64,000 nt of DNA from Prevotellaceae bacterium UBA2744 (lineage in GTDB: Bacteria; Bacteroidota; Bacteroidia; Bacteroidales; Bacteroidaceae). Below, piece by piece: positions 43,353 to 51,829 of the stretch. Below the pieces are notes generated by a model. The model was not told where the DNA came from. It searched no databases and was given only the letters and a program-made list of their open reading frames with translations. Position 1 is the first letter of the stretch. Each line of letters opens with the position of its first letter. The stretch spans positions 9,508 to 73,507 of the forward strand of contig DEJQ01000008.1 in assembly GCA_002353575.1 (NCBI GenBank). The letters run 5' to 3'. Position numbers and translations under genes: made by a program.

Positions 43353-44159
43353 ATGATGAATAAAGGAAATAAAACACAATGGTTTGTATTCTGCGGAGGT
43401 GGTATTCTACTCAAGGAGCCCCAGCAGGAAGGGGAACTGCATAGCATACCAGTTTCAAACACACCACCTACGGATACAAAAGAGTGGACGAGCATTATGA
43501 CTCTACCCGATTGCGAAGACGGAACTGAACGCAGGGCATATAGTATAGACAGTGCCACTCATATCGATGGTCACGTCTATGTAGGACTGAGGGAGTCGTT
43601 CGGTCGTCTTAGCAAGGAAGACTTCATTATGGCAAGTAAGGCATCAGAACTGCTCTATTGGGATTCGAACAGCAAATATTGCGGTTTTTGCGGAGCACCT
43701 ATGAAACGTACAACCGACATCAGTAAACAATGTACACACTGCGGCAAGGAAGTGTGGCCGCAAGTAGCTCCGGCAATCATAGTGCGCATTCGTCGTATCA
43801 ACAGAGAAGGGAAGGAACAGATTCTGCTTGTACACGCAAGAAATTTTCGCCGCAGCGAAATGTACGGACTCGTTGCAGGTTTTGTGGAAACAGGCGAGAC
43901 ATTGGAGGACTGCGTGCGCAGAGAGGTGAAAGAGGAAACTCACCTGCAAATAAAAAACATCAGGTATTTCGGCAGTCAGTCGTGGCCATTCCCCAGTGGA
44001 ATCATGGTCGGATTCACTGCCGACTACGACGGTGGAGAATTGGACATTCAGAAAGAAGAACTCAGTACGGCCGGTTGGTTCTCGCGTGACAAAATGCCAC
44101 CAATACCTGATAAGATGTCGATTGCACGACAACTCATTGACGATTGGCTGGAAAGATAA
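43353..44159 (+). CDS. nudC: NAD+ diphosphatase / NADH pyrophosphatase NudC-type Nudix hydrolase
   Basis: 268 residues. A zinc ribbon CGFCGAPMK...CTHCGKE sits at about 110-132, and the Nudix box GFVETGETLEDCVRREVKEETHLQ follows near 175-198 (metal glutamates REVKEE). The C-terminal SQSWPFPSGIMVGFTADY is the NudC-specific SQPWPFPxS block in variant form. It hydrolyses NAD(H) and may decap NAD-capped RNA. The first two codons are both ATG. Confidence 0.92.
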   Translation: MMNKGNKTQWFVFCGGGILLKEPQQEGELHSIPVSNTPPTDTKEWTSIMTLPDCEDGTERRAYSIDSATHIDGHVYVGLRESFGRLSKEDFIMASKASELLYWDSNSKYCGFCGAPMKRTTDISKQCTHCGKEVWPQVAPAIIVRIRRINREGKEQILLVHARNFRRSEMYGLVAGFVETGETLEDCVRREVKEETHLQIKNIRYFGSQSWPFPSGIMVGFTADYDGGELDIQKEELSTAGWFSRDKMPPIPDKMSIARQLIDDWLER

Positions 44160-44217
44160 GAGTCTGTCGGTAATTAAGGGCTGCGACAGGTCGGTAAGCA
44201 ATTAGCGAATACCACAA

Positions 44218-44304
44218 ATACAAAAGTGCCTCATTTCACAATGAAGCACTTTTTATTTTCAATAGGTATTAGTTTTAAGGTAAAAAAGATTGTATTCAGG
44301 ATAA
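44218..44304 (-). ncRNA. Putative short RNA from an orphan minus-strand promoter
   Basis: The promoter at 44311-44341 predicts a start near 44304, and the hairpin at 44222-44253 could end it after about 85 bases. No ATG-initiated frame exists in it. The opposite strand shares GGTATTAG, TTTTAAGGT and AAAGATTG with the element at 20241-20276. Start and end are inferred. Confidence 0.35.
44222..44258 (+). terminator. Terminator of nudC, possibly two-way
   Basis: AAAAGTGCCTCATT (44222-44235) pairs with AATGAAGCACTTTT (44240-44253) with one mismatch around TCAC, followed by TATTTT. On the other strand it has four T and could end a short transcript from 44304. Confidence 0.8.
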
Positions 44305-44310
44305 CTGATG

Positions 44311-44341
44311 CAAAGGTATGTAATCTTTCATTCCGTACAAA
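44311..44341 (-). promoter_or_regulatory. Orphan minus-strand promoter TTTG-N19-TACCTTTG
   Basis: Read on the minus strand, TTTG (44338-44341) and TACCTTTG (44311-44318) are 19 bases apart. It points away from uxaA and into the terminator region of nudC, with no coding frame downstream. Confidence 0.65.
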
Positions 44342-44440
44342 CTATTTTGGAAGAATTTTTACCACCTGAGCATTTTTTTTACCATTATACCCCATTCTGC
44401 ATATTTATTTTCTACATGAATACCCGATTTACACCCTATT

Positions 44441-45949
44441 TTACAGAGTAACACCATTCTTGAAGATAGCTATCTCCTGATAGTTTTTCTTCTCGTTCCA
44501 CGTAGGCTCGCCATTGGCAATGGCAATCACTTTCTTCATGAATCGCAGGAATACATCCTTCATACTCTCGCCCTCAACTATAGAGCCTGCATTGAAATCA
44601 ATCCAAGTAGGTTTGTTCTGTGCCAGATTACTGTTAGTACTTACCTTCATTGTTGGAACGAATGTGCCGAATGGAGTACCTCGACCAGTTGTAAACAGTA
44701 CAATATGACAACCGGCAGAAGCCAAGGCTGTACTTGCTACAAGGTCGTTGCCCGGAGCAGACAAGAGGTTGAGTCCTTTAACCTGAAGGCGTTCGCCATA
44801 CTGGAGAACTCCGCACACAGCACTTTTGCCACACTTTTGTGTACAACCAAGGGCTTTCTCTTCGAGAGTCGAGATACCACCAGCCTTATTGCCGGGAGAT
44901 GGATTCTCGCCGACAGGCTCTCCGTGTGAAAGGAAATACTGTTTGAAATCATTGACAAGACTCACTGTCTGGTCAAACAGTTCCGGTGTCTTACAACGGT
45001 TCATAAGTATTGTCTCGGCACCAAACATCTCAGGGACTTCGGTAAGTACAGTCGTTCCGCCCTGCGAAACGATAAAGTCAGAAAATACACCAAGCAGCGG
45101 ATTTGCAGTAATTCCAGAGAATCCATCGGAACCACCACATTTGAGTCCGACCCGCAACTCAGAGAGAGGAATCTCTGTGCGTTCATCCTTTTCGGCTATG
45201 GCATAGAGTTCGCGCAGAATCTTCATTCCTTCCTCCACTTCGTCGCCCACTACTTTCTGACTCACCATGAAGCGGATGCGCTCCTTATCGTAATCGCCAA
45301 GCAATTCTTCAAACTTGTCAGGCTGGTTGTTTTCACATCCCAGACCGACAACGAGCACAGCTCCAGCATTTGGATGGAGTACGAGGTCGCGCAGAATCTT
45401 ACGAGTATTTTCGTGGTCATCGCTCAACTGACTGCATCCGTAATTATGAGGGAATGCTACGATGCGTAACTTTTCACTACCCTTCTCTTTCTCTAACTGA
45501 TTCTTCAATTGGTTAATAACACCGTTGACACAGCCCACTGTCGGAACAATCCAGAGTTCGTTACGAATACCTACATCACCATTCTTACGACGGTAACCCA
45601 TGAACGTAAGCTGCTCTTTCGGGAACCACTCTGCATAGGCGGGATTGGTTAGAGCATCAGGTCCGACTGGCTGATATTTGTAATCTAACAAACCTGCCAG
45701 ATTCGTCTTGATATTGGCATCATAGATAAAGTCGCCCTTTTTATGGTCCTCTTTCAGATGGCCGATAGGATATCCGTATTTGATAATATCTTCACCAGCC
45801 TTCAGGTCCTGAAGCAGGAGTTTATGCCCAGCGGGCACTTCACCTGTAGTAGTTACTTCTACACCTTCTACGTCAACAGTCTCGCCGGCTTTCAGCGGAA
45901 CTATTGCCACTGCCACATTGTCGGCAGGATTAATCTTTATCGTTTTCAT
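44441..45949 (-). CDS. uxaA: Altronate dehydratase family protein (UxaA)
   Basis: 502 residues with an N-terminal SAF domain (about 1-95, AIVPLKAGETVDVEGVEV) and a C-terminal D-galactarate dehydratase/altronate hydrolase domain carrying NYGCSQLSDDHENTRK, KCGGSDGFSGITANPLLG and TTGRGTPFGTFVPTMK. It dehydrates altronate (or galactarate) to 2-keto-3-deoxygluconate, the substrate of KdgK encoded at 51830. It lies 15 bases after dnaB, so its transcription is at least partly tied to that gene. No uxaB or uxaC is in the window. Confidence 0.9.
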   Translation of the reverse strand: MKTIKINPADNVAVAIVPLKAGETVDVEGVEVTTTGEVPAGHKLLLQDLKAGEDIIKYGYPIGHLKEDHKKGDFIYDANIKTNLAGLLDYKYQPVGPDALTNPAYAEWFPKEQLTFMGYRRKNGDVGIRNELWIVPTVGCVNGVINQLKNQLEKEKGSEKLRIVAFPHNYGCSQLSDDHENTRKILRDLVLHPNAGAVLVVGLGCENNQPDKFEELLGDYDKERIRFMVSQKVVGDEVEEGMKILRELYAIAEKDERTEIPLSELRVGLKCGGSDGFSGITANPLLGVFSDFIVSQGGTTVLTEVPEMFGAETILMNRCKTPELFDQTVSLVNDFKQYFLSHGEPVGENPSPGNKAGGISTLEEKALGCTQKCGKSAVCGVLQYGERLQVKGLNLLSAPGNDLVASTALASAGCHIVLFTTGRGTPFGTFVPTMKVSTNSNLAQNKPTWIDFNAGSIVEGESMKDVFLRFMKKVIAIANGEPTWNEKKNYQEIAIFKNGVTL

Positions 45950-45964
45950 ATATTAGAGGTTTAT

Positions 45965-47542
45965 TTAAAATGGCACATCATTTTGAGGTGTAAAGTCAGC
46001 AGCCGTCAGACTGTCAAAACCACCATCATCGGGAACTGGTTCAGCAGCATTCTGTTTTTTTGCTGTATTCGACGACGATGAAATAAGTCCGTCGTTGAAA
46101 TTGTCATCAAGATTATTCGAGTGTAAATCGAGGAAACGGGCATACTGTCCGACAAATCGCATTCTCACGTCTTCGACCGAACCGTTACGGTGCTTGGCAA
46201 TGATGAATTCTGCCACACCCTTCAAGTCGTTACCGTACTGATCCTTATAAATCTTGTAATACTCAGGGCGATGGATGAAAGCCACAAGGTCGGCATCCTG
46301 CTCGATGGCACCCGATTCACGCAAGTCGCTCAACTGCGGACGCTTGCTGTCAGCTTTATTCTCATCGTTACCCACACGGTTTTCCACCGAACGGTTCAAC
46401 TGCGAGAGGGCGATAATAGGAATGTTCAATTCCTTAGCGAGTCCTTTCAGAGAACGCGAAATAGTGCTGACTTCTTCCTGACGAGAATTGTACGACATTC
46501 CGCTCGCATTCATAAGCTGCAAGTAGTCGATAATGATAATCTGCACACCATATTCGCGTACGAGTCGGCGGGCTTTAGTTCGCAATTCAAATACAGAAAG
46601 CGACGGAGTATCATCGATATATAGCGGAGCATCGTGGAGCTGGGTAATCTTTGTGTCAAGTTGTTCCCATTCATATGGAGCCAACTGACCACTCTTGATT
46701 TTCTCGCCCGGAATCTCACATACGTTCACAATAAGACGGTTAACGAGTTGCACGTTCGACATTTCAAGCGAGAACATGGCAACAGGAATCCTGTTGTCAA
46801 CAGCCATATTCCTTGCCATAGAGAGCACGAAGGCTGTCTTACCCATTGCCGGTCGGGCAGCAATGATGATAAGGTCGCTATTCTGCCAACCGCTCGTCAC
46901 GCGGTCGATATCCTTGAATCCTGAAGTAAGACCACTCAGACCGTCGGTTCGAGCCGCTGCTTTCTGCAACATTCCGTATGCCTCCTTGATGACCGGGTTA
47001 ATCTGCGTGAAGTCCTTCTTCATATTCGTCTTTGAGAGTTCGAAGAGCTGTCCCTCAGCCTGCTGCATCAGTTCGGCGATATCCTGCGAATCGTCAAAAG
47101 CCTGTCTCTGTATGTTGCTTGAATATGTAATCAGTTCACGAGCCAAAGCCTTTTGAGCAATGATACGGGCATGGTATTCGATATGTGCAGAACTGAGCAC
47201 CTTACGACTGAGTTCGGTAATCGCAACAGGACCGCCCACCAGTTCCAGGTCGCCGGTTTTCTTCAGTTGTTCCGTCACTGTGAGGATATCTACAGGACTA
47301 TTCTCTGCAGCCAAATCTCTGATAGCCGCAAAGATTCGCTGATGTTTCGTGTCATAAAAGGACTCCGGCTTAAGGTAATCGGAAATCAGACCAAATGCAT
47401 CGCGCTCAATCATACAGGCACCTATAACGGCCTCTTCAAGTTCGAGTGCCTGCGGCTGCAGTCGCCCGTCCTCACTCAACGGTGCCGGTGAAGTCCTTCT
47501 TGTTTGTCTGGGTGTTCTGGCTCTGTTAGTCTCCCCTGCCAT
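45965..47542 (-). CDS. dnaB: Replicative DNA helicase
   Basis: 525 residues. N-terminal primase-interaction domain (about 35-140, PQALELEEAVIGACMIERDAF), a linker helix and the RecA-like motor with Walker A ARPAMGKTAFVLSMARN, the Walker B/H2 block IIIIDYLQLMNASG, and SQLNRSVENR. A proline/arginine-rich N-terminus (MAGETNRARTPRQTRRTS) and an acidic C-terminal tail are species features. It unwinds DNA at the fork. Its -7 element is TACTTTTG at 47610-47617 on the minus strand. Confidence 0.95.
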   Translation of the reverse strand: MAGETNRARTPRQTRRTSPAPLSEDGRLQPQALELEEAVIGACMIERDAFGLISDYLKPESFYDTKHQRIFAAIRDLAAENSPVDILTVTEQLKKTGDLELVGGPVAITELSRKVLSSAHIEYHARIIAQKALARELITYSSNIQRQAFDDSQDIAELMQQAEGQLFELSKTNMKKDFTQINPVIKEAYGMLQKAAARTDGLSGLTSGFKDIDRVTSGWQNSDLIIIAARPAMGKTAFVLSMARNMAVDNRIPVAMFSLEMSNVQLVNRLIVNVCEIPGEKIKSGQLAPYEWEQLDTKITQLHDAPLYIDDTPSLSVFELRTKARRLVREYGVQIIIIDYLQLMNASGMSYNSRQEEVSTISRSLKGLAKELNIPIIALSQLNRSVENRVGNDENKADSKRPQLSDLRESGAIEQDADLVAFIHRPEYYKIYKDQYGNDLKGVAEFIIAKHRNGSVEDVRMRFVGQYARFLDLHSNNLDDNFNDGLISSSSNTAKKQNAAEPVPDDGGFDSLTAADFTPQNDVPF

Positions 47543-47609
47543 CTGTTATATTGTATATAATGTGTAAAATTCAAATATTATCTGCCTCTCTGTAAAAAGT
47601 CACAGTGTG

Positions 47610-47617
47610 CAAAAGTA
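47610..47617 (-). promoter_or_regulatory. -7 element TACTTTTG for dnaB
   Basis: TACTTTTG followed by C lies 68 bases before the dnaB ATG on the minus strand. No good -33 box was found. Confidence 0.5.
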
Positions 47618-47690
47618 CGAAACATTTTGAAAACTTTCACTTTCCCCGACAATCTATTTTCAAAAAATCTTCCCCGAAGGGTAGTAATTA

Positions 47691-47759
47691 TAATTATGCT
47701 ACATGAATGAACCTAATCATGATACATGAACGATTTTAATCATAACACACGAAGCATTC
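47691..47759. repeat. Three imperfect 23-bp tandem repeats at the prmA 3' end
   Basis: Units 47691-47713, 47714-47736 and 47737-47759 share the frame TAATnATnnnACAnGAAnnnnnn (unit 3 has CACACGAA). The third unit includes the last bases of the prmA stop. No function is evident. Confidence 0.65.
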
Positions 47760-48546
47760 AGGACGAGAAAACAAGGACAGTCCATTCGTTTTTCGAGAGT
47801 TGGGTGGCCAGGCGAAGTTCCTCCTCTTCGGCAGCTGCGATTACGTGTGGAGAATCAGAAAGGAAAAAGCCAGATGTTACAAGTGTACCACCTTGACGCA
47901 GGTGCTTTTTGTAAATGGGCAAATCGCGAATAATGATATTCCGATGTATATTTACAACTATAGTGTCGAAAGTGCCTTCGATGGCAGAGGCATCGCCTTG
48001 AATAGCAGTATAGTTGGAAAGTGAGTTGAGTGCGAAATTCTCCTTGGTATTCTCCACACTAAGCGGGTCTATGTCGATAGAGACCACCTGAGTGGCACCA
48101 TGCAAAGCCATACAGATACCCAGCACACCGGTACCACACCCCATATCAAGAACTTTTTGACCAGAAAAATGCTGCTGACTGAGATATTCCACAAGCTGAT
48201 AGGTGGTTTCGTGACTGCCGCTGCCAAAGGCACCATGCGGTTGAAGACGAATACCGAATTCACGCTCAAGCACAGGATCGAAACTGTTCCGCTCCCACTC
48301 CTCGTTCCAGTCTTTACCTTCCACATCATCAACAGAGTAAGTCACCTTAGTATCAGGCATGAAGAAGTCGGCCAGACACTCTCTGACGGTGTTTTCCGAA
48401 AAGTCAGCCGCGGGAATATAAGCGCGCAATCCCGAGTCTATAGGTTCGAAAGTGTCGAAACCTACCTCGCCCAGCATAGCCGAAAGCACATCTTGCGCTA
48501 CTTCAGTAGTAGGTCGTATGTTAAATTCTATCTGTTTATAATCCAT
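47758..48546 (-). CDS. prmA: Ribosomal protein L11 methyltransferase
   Basis: 262 residues. The class I methyltransferase motif I is VLDMGCGTGVLGICMAL, the NPPF-like block is replaced by IVVNIHRNII, and the N-terminal substrate domain is short. PrmA trimethylates L11. The IVVNIHRN block instead of NILxxP is shared with other Bacteroidetes PrmA-like proteins as far as I recall. It lies 69 bases after the GH25 gene. Confidence 0.85.
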   Translation of the reverse strand: MDYKQIEFNIRPTTEVAQDVLSAMLGEVGFDTFEPIDSGLRAYIPAADFSENTVRECLADFFMPDTKVTYSVDDVEGKDWNEEWERNSFDPVLEREFGIRLQPHGAFGSGSHETTYQLVEYLSQQHFSGQKVLDMGCGTGVLGICMALHGATQVVSIDIDPLSVENTKENFALNSLSNYTAIQGDASAIEGTFDTIVVNIHRNIIIRDLPIYKKHLRQGGTLVTSGFFLSDSPHVIAAAEEEELRLATQLSKNEWTVLVFSS

Positions 48547-48615
48547 AGTCTCATGGTTTAGATGTTTATCAGTTCAAGTATTTTGCCTGTAATTTCAAAC
48601 AAGGCTTTCAGGGAT

Positions 48616-49452
48616 TTAATCTTCCCTCTGAATAGTCATATTGATTAGGTCCTCGTATGTACCGTTGAACACGTTTATATCCACATAACCCTTCACACCG
48701 TCGATCTTTCCTGCATCTGTATGCTGCCAGAAGCTCCAGGGACCTTTATAGGAAAGAGTATCTACATAATAATGTGCTATCCAGTAAGGATTCTGGTCGA
48801 ATTCGAGTGTCTGCAGATATTTCTGCCGGAACTTATACGAGGCATACAGCACCGGCTTTATCTGATAGTGTTCTTCAACAATTCGCAACCACGTCTTCAC
48901 TTCCCTGCAAAGCTGCGCCGAAGTGAGGCTGCCGATTCTCTCCACATCGAGTACAGGCGGCAGGTCGGACTCGTCCAACTGGACTATCTTGCAGAAGAAC
49001 TTAGCCTGAGCTGCAGCCGGCGACTGCGGACTGTAGAAATGATATGCGCCACGAAGTATGTTGTTCTTCCTGGCATTATAGAAATTCTGATTGAAATTCT
49101 CGTCTATGATGTCCGTCCCTTCAGTTGCCTTCACATATATGAAACTGAGCGGAACACCATGAAGGCGGGCATTTCGGAGCACCTCCCAGTCAATATCATC
49201 CTGGTAGTGGCTTATGTCTATGCCTCGCACCGTTCCGTCGGGGTACTGTACATGACTGTGCATAGCCTTGTTCCACAGAGGGAACCTCGGAATGACTACG
49301 GTGCGGATAACAAACAACAGGAATACTGCCGCCACGATGGCAAGCAGGCTCCAAAACAGATATGCAGAAAAGCGCCGAAACGCAGAAGATAAGAACTTGC
49401 TACGTTTCGACGACTTCTTGCTTTTTGTAGTTCTATGCTTAGGCTTGTTCAA
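48616..49452 (-). CDS. GH25 muramidase, membrane-anchored, TTG start overlapping pfp
   Basis: 278 residues if it begins at the TTG at 49452 (LNKPKHRTTKSKKSSK); no ATG lies between the pfp stop (49439) and the conserved part, and the ATG at 49593 is inside pfp. After a basic N-terminus comes one transmembrane helix (about 30-52, AYLFWSLLAIVAAVFLLFVI) and a GH25 barrel with GIDISHYQDDIDWE, KATEGTDIIDENF, GAYHFYSPQS, PPVLDVERIGS and WSFWQHTDAG. It would act in the periplasm on peptidoglycan. The 14-base overlap suggests coupling to pfp. Confidence 0.85.
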   Translation of the reverse strand: MNKPKHRTTKSKKSSKRSKFLSSAFRRFSAYLFWSLLAIVAAVFLLFVIRTVVIPRFPLWNKAMHSHVQYPDGTVRGIDISHYQDDIDWEVLRNARLHGVPLSFIYVKATEGTDIIDENFNQNFYNARKNNILRGAYHFYSPQSPAAAQAKFFCKIVQLDESDLPPVLDVERIGSLTSAQLCREVKTWLRIVEEHYQIKPVLYASYKFRQKYLQTLEFDQNPYWIAHYYVDTLSYKGPWSFWQHTDAGKIDGVKGYVDINVFNGTYEDLINMTIQRED

Positions 49453-51079
49453 GCTGCAGAGTCTTTGTAGTCTGGTCGCAAACCTCAGATGGTCCCCAAT
49501 ACTGGATTGGACCTGGATAGACGTAAGCTGTCTGTTTAGCCCATTCATCGCGCTTTGAAGCGAAATACTTGAATGGAGCACCGTCGAGTTCAACCAAAGC
49601 CTTGCGAATTACAGGCTTCATCTTTCCGTTACGCTTCTCAAGGTTCATCATCATTGTGATAGGCACACCACCTGCAATCCATTCAGCAGCAGGCTTGGTA
49701 GTGTTCTTGATTACAGACATGTAACCAGTCTTGCCATTAGCAATGAGTCGGCTTGCGTTGTAACCCAGTGAGTAGCAGTAGTCAGCGTCGTAGTTAGATG
49801 GAGCAGCACAACGGCCTTCATAACCGAAGAAATGATGCTGAGTGCCAAACTTACCTACATACTTACCCTCTTTCTTCCACTCTGCCAACTTAGCAGCGAC
49901 CATACGGCTGAGGAGCTTTTCTGTCTCGATGAGCGACACCTGTACATTTCCGTGTGGGTCGCGGTCGAGAGCCAACTGAGCAGCCACGTCGGCTGGGAGC
50001 GACTCGAATGTTTTGAGGTTGTCAGCAGCGATGTGTGACTTAACATATGCAATCTGCTCATCTGCGTTGCTGAGAGCCTGAGCTTCAGGAGTAGCGAGCA
50101 CATCGTTGAGTTCTGCGATGAGTTTCTTGATAGCCGGGATAAACTCGATGATACCCTCAGGGATGAGGACAGTACCGAAGTTGTTGCCTTCTGCTGCACG
50201 AGCGGCAACAGCATTAGCGATGTAAGTAACTACATCGTCGAGGCTCATTGCTTTAGCCTCTACCTCTTCGCTGACGAGACAGATGTTTGGCTGACACTGA
50301 AGAGCACACTCAAGAGCGATGTGGCTTGCACTACGGCCCATCAACTTAATGAAATGCCAGTACTTACGAGCCGAGTTACAGTCGCGCTGGATGTTACCGA
50401 TGAGTTCTGAGTAAGTCTTACAAGCTGTGTCGAAACCGAAGCTGGTCTCAATCTGCTCGTTCTTCAGGTCACCGTCGATAGTCTTAGGACAACCTATTAC
50501 CTGAACACCATACTTCTTTGCTGCGTAGTATTCTGCGAGCACGCAAGCGTTAGTATTCGAGTCGTCTCCGCCGATGATAACTAGAGCTTTGATGCCGAGT
50601 TCGCGAAGAATCTGAATACCCTTCTCAAACTGATCTACCTCTTCGAGTTTTGTACGACCCGAACCGATGATATCAAAACCGCCTGTGTTGCGGTACTGGT
50701 CCATAAGTTCCGGAGTAATCTCCATGTATTTGTGGTCAACGAGACCGCCAGGACCGAGAATGAATCCATAGAGCTTATTGTTTGGATTGAGCGACTTCAC
50801 ACCATCGAACAGGCCGGAGATTACGTTGTGACCGCCTGGAGCCTGACCGCCAGAGAGGATGATACCCACGTTGAATGGTTCAAGCTTAGGCTGATCGCCC
50901 GGTTCGAAAGTGATTACGGGCATACCGTATGTGTTAGGGAAAAGTTCCTTGATTTCCTTCTGATTACCTACTGATTCTGTTGCTTTTCCTTCAACGGCAA
51001 CAACCGGACCCTGCAGAGCTTTTGGGAGTTTTGGCTGATACTGGGCACGAGCTGCCTGAAGAGCTGAAATTTCTGCCAT
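49439..51079 (-). CDS. pfp: Diphosphate--fructose-6-phosphate 1-phosphotransferase
   Basis: 546 residues, the long PPi-dependent form. ILSGGQAPGGHNVISG near the N-terminus, VIIGGDDSNTNACVLAE (the second Asp of GGDD marks PPi use) and CPKTIDGDLKNEQIETSFGFDTA (Lys in PKTIDGD, as in PPi enzymes) are clear. It interconverts fructose-6-phosphate and fructose-1,6-bisphosphate with PPi. It is 39 bases after eda. Confidence 0.93.
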   Translation of the reverse strand: MAEISALQAARAQYQPKLPKALQGPVVAVEGKATESVGNQKEIKELFPNTYGMPVITFEPGDQPKLEPFNVGIILSGGQAPGGHNVISGLFDGVKSLNPNNKLYGFILGPGGLVDHKYMEITPELMDQYRNTGGFDIIGSGRTKLEEVDQFEKGIQILRELGIKALVIIGGDDSNTNACVLAEYYAAKKYGVQVIGCPKTIDGDLKNEQIETSFGFDTACKTYSELIGNIQRDCNSARKYWHFIKLMGRSASHIALECALQCQPNICLVSEEVEAKAMSLDDVVTYIANAVAARAAEGNNFGTVLIPEGIIEFIPAIKKLIAELNDVLATPEAQALSNADEQIAYVKSHIAADNLKTFESLPADVAAQLALDRDPHGNVQVSLIETEKLLSRMVAAKLAEWKKEGKYVGKFGTQHHFFGYEGRCAAPSNYDADYCYSLGYNASRLIANGKTGYMSVIKNTTKPAAEWIAGGVPITMMMNLEKRNGKMKPVIRKALVELDGAPFKYFASKRDEWAKQTAYVYPGPIQYWGPSEVCDQTTKTLQLEQA

Positions 51080-51118
51080 AATTTATTTACTTTATTAATT
51101 TATTCAACTTTATTTTAA

Positions 51119-51790
51119 TTATTTTTTTCTTGCCTCCTGAACATATCCAAGAGCTTCTTTACACTTGTCTGTGATATACTGCCAGTCACCAGCCTTTACC
51201 TTGTCGCTTGGGAACAGTTTGCTACCCATACCCACGCAGAACACGCCAGCCTTGAACCAAGCCTTCAGGTTCTCCTCTTCGGGAGCGACACCGCCTGTGA
51301 CCATAATCTTCGACCAAGGCATCGGAGCCATCAGACCCTTAACCATGTTTGGTCCATAGACGTCACCAGGGAATAGTTTAGTGAGATCGCAACCGAGTTC
51401 CTGAGCCTTGCCGATTTCGCTTACGCTACCGCAGCCGGGGCAGTAAGGAACCAGACGGCGATTGCAGACAGGAGCAATCTCCGGGTTGAAGAGCGGACCA
51501 ACGACGAAGTTCGCACCCAGCTGGATGTAGAGGGCTGCAGTAGGAGCATCAACTACAGAACCGATTCCGAGAGCCAGTTCCGGACATTCCTTAGCTACAT
51601 ATTTTGCACACTCAGCAAATACCTCGTGAGCAAAATCGCCACGGTTGGTAAACTCGAATGCACGAACACCACCGTCGTAGCATGCCTTTATTACCTTCTT
51701 AGCAACTTCAGGGTCACTGTGATAGAATACGGGCACCATACCCGTCGAGCCGATTTTCTGAAGCACGGCTACCTTATCAAATTTTGCCAT
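51119..51790 (-). CDS. eda: KDPG/KHG aldolase
   Basis: 223 residues from MAKFDKVAVL (an ATG three codons earlier is also in frame). The class I aldolase blocks are GGVRAFEFTNRGD, GIGSVVDAPTAALYIQLGANFVVGPL, PYCPGCGSVSEI and IMVTGGVAPEEENLKAWF. The expected catalytic lysine of the family is usually in the P.x.K.FPG strand, seen here as LTKLFPGDVYGP. It cleaves KDPG to pyruvate and glyceraldehyde-3-phosphate. It follows kdgK by 39 bases. Confidence 0.93.
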   Translation of the reverse strand: MAKFDKVAVLQKIGSTGMVPVFYHSDPEVAKKVIKACYDGGVRAFEFTNRGDFAHEVFAECAKYVAKECPELALGIGSVVDAPTAALYIQLGANFVVGPLFNPEIAPVCNRRLVPYCPGCGSVSEIGKAQELGCDLTKLFPGDVYGPNMVKGLMAPMPWSKIMVTGGVAPEEENLKAWFKAGVFCVGMGSKLFPSDKVKAGDWQYITDKCKEALGYVQEARKK

Positions 51791-51829
51791 AATTGTCAAT
51801 TATCTGTTTTTCTGTCAGTCATCAATTCA

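Noticed and set aside
49453..49593. Longer N-terminus for the second GH25 from the ATG at 49593
   Set aside because: It would overlap pfp by about 155 bases; the extra residues are a shadow of pfp codons.
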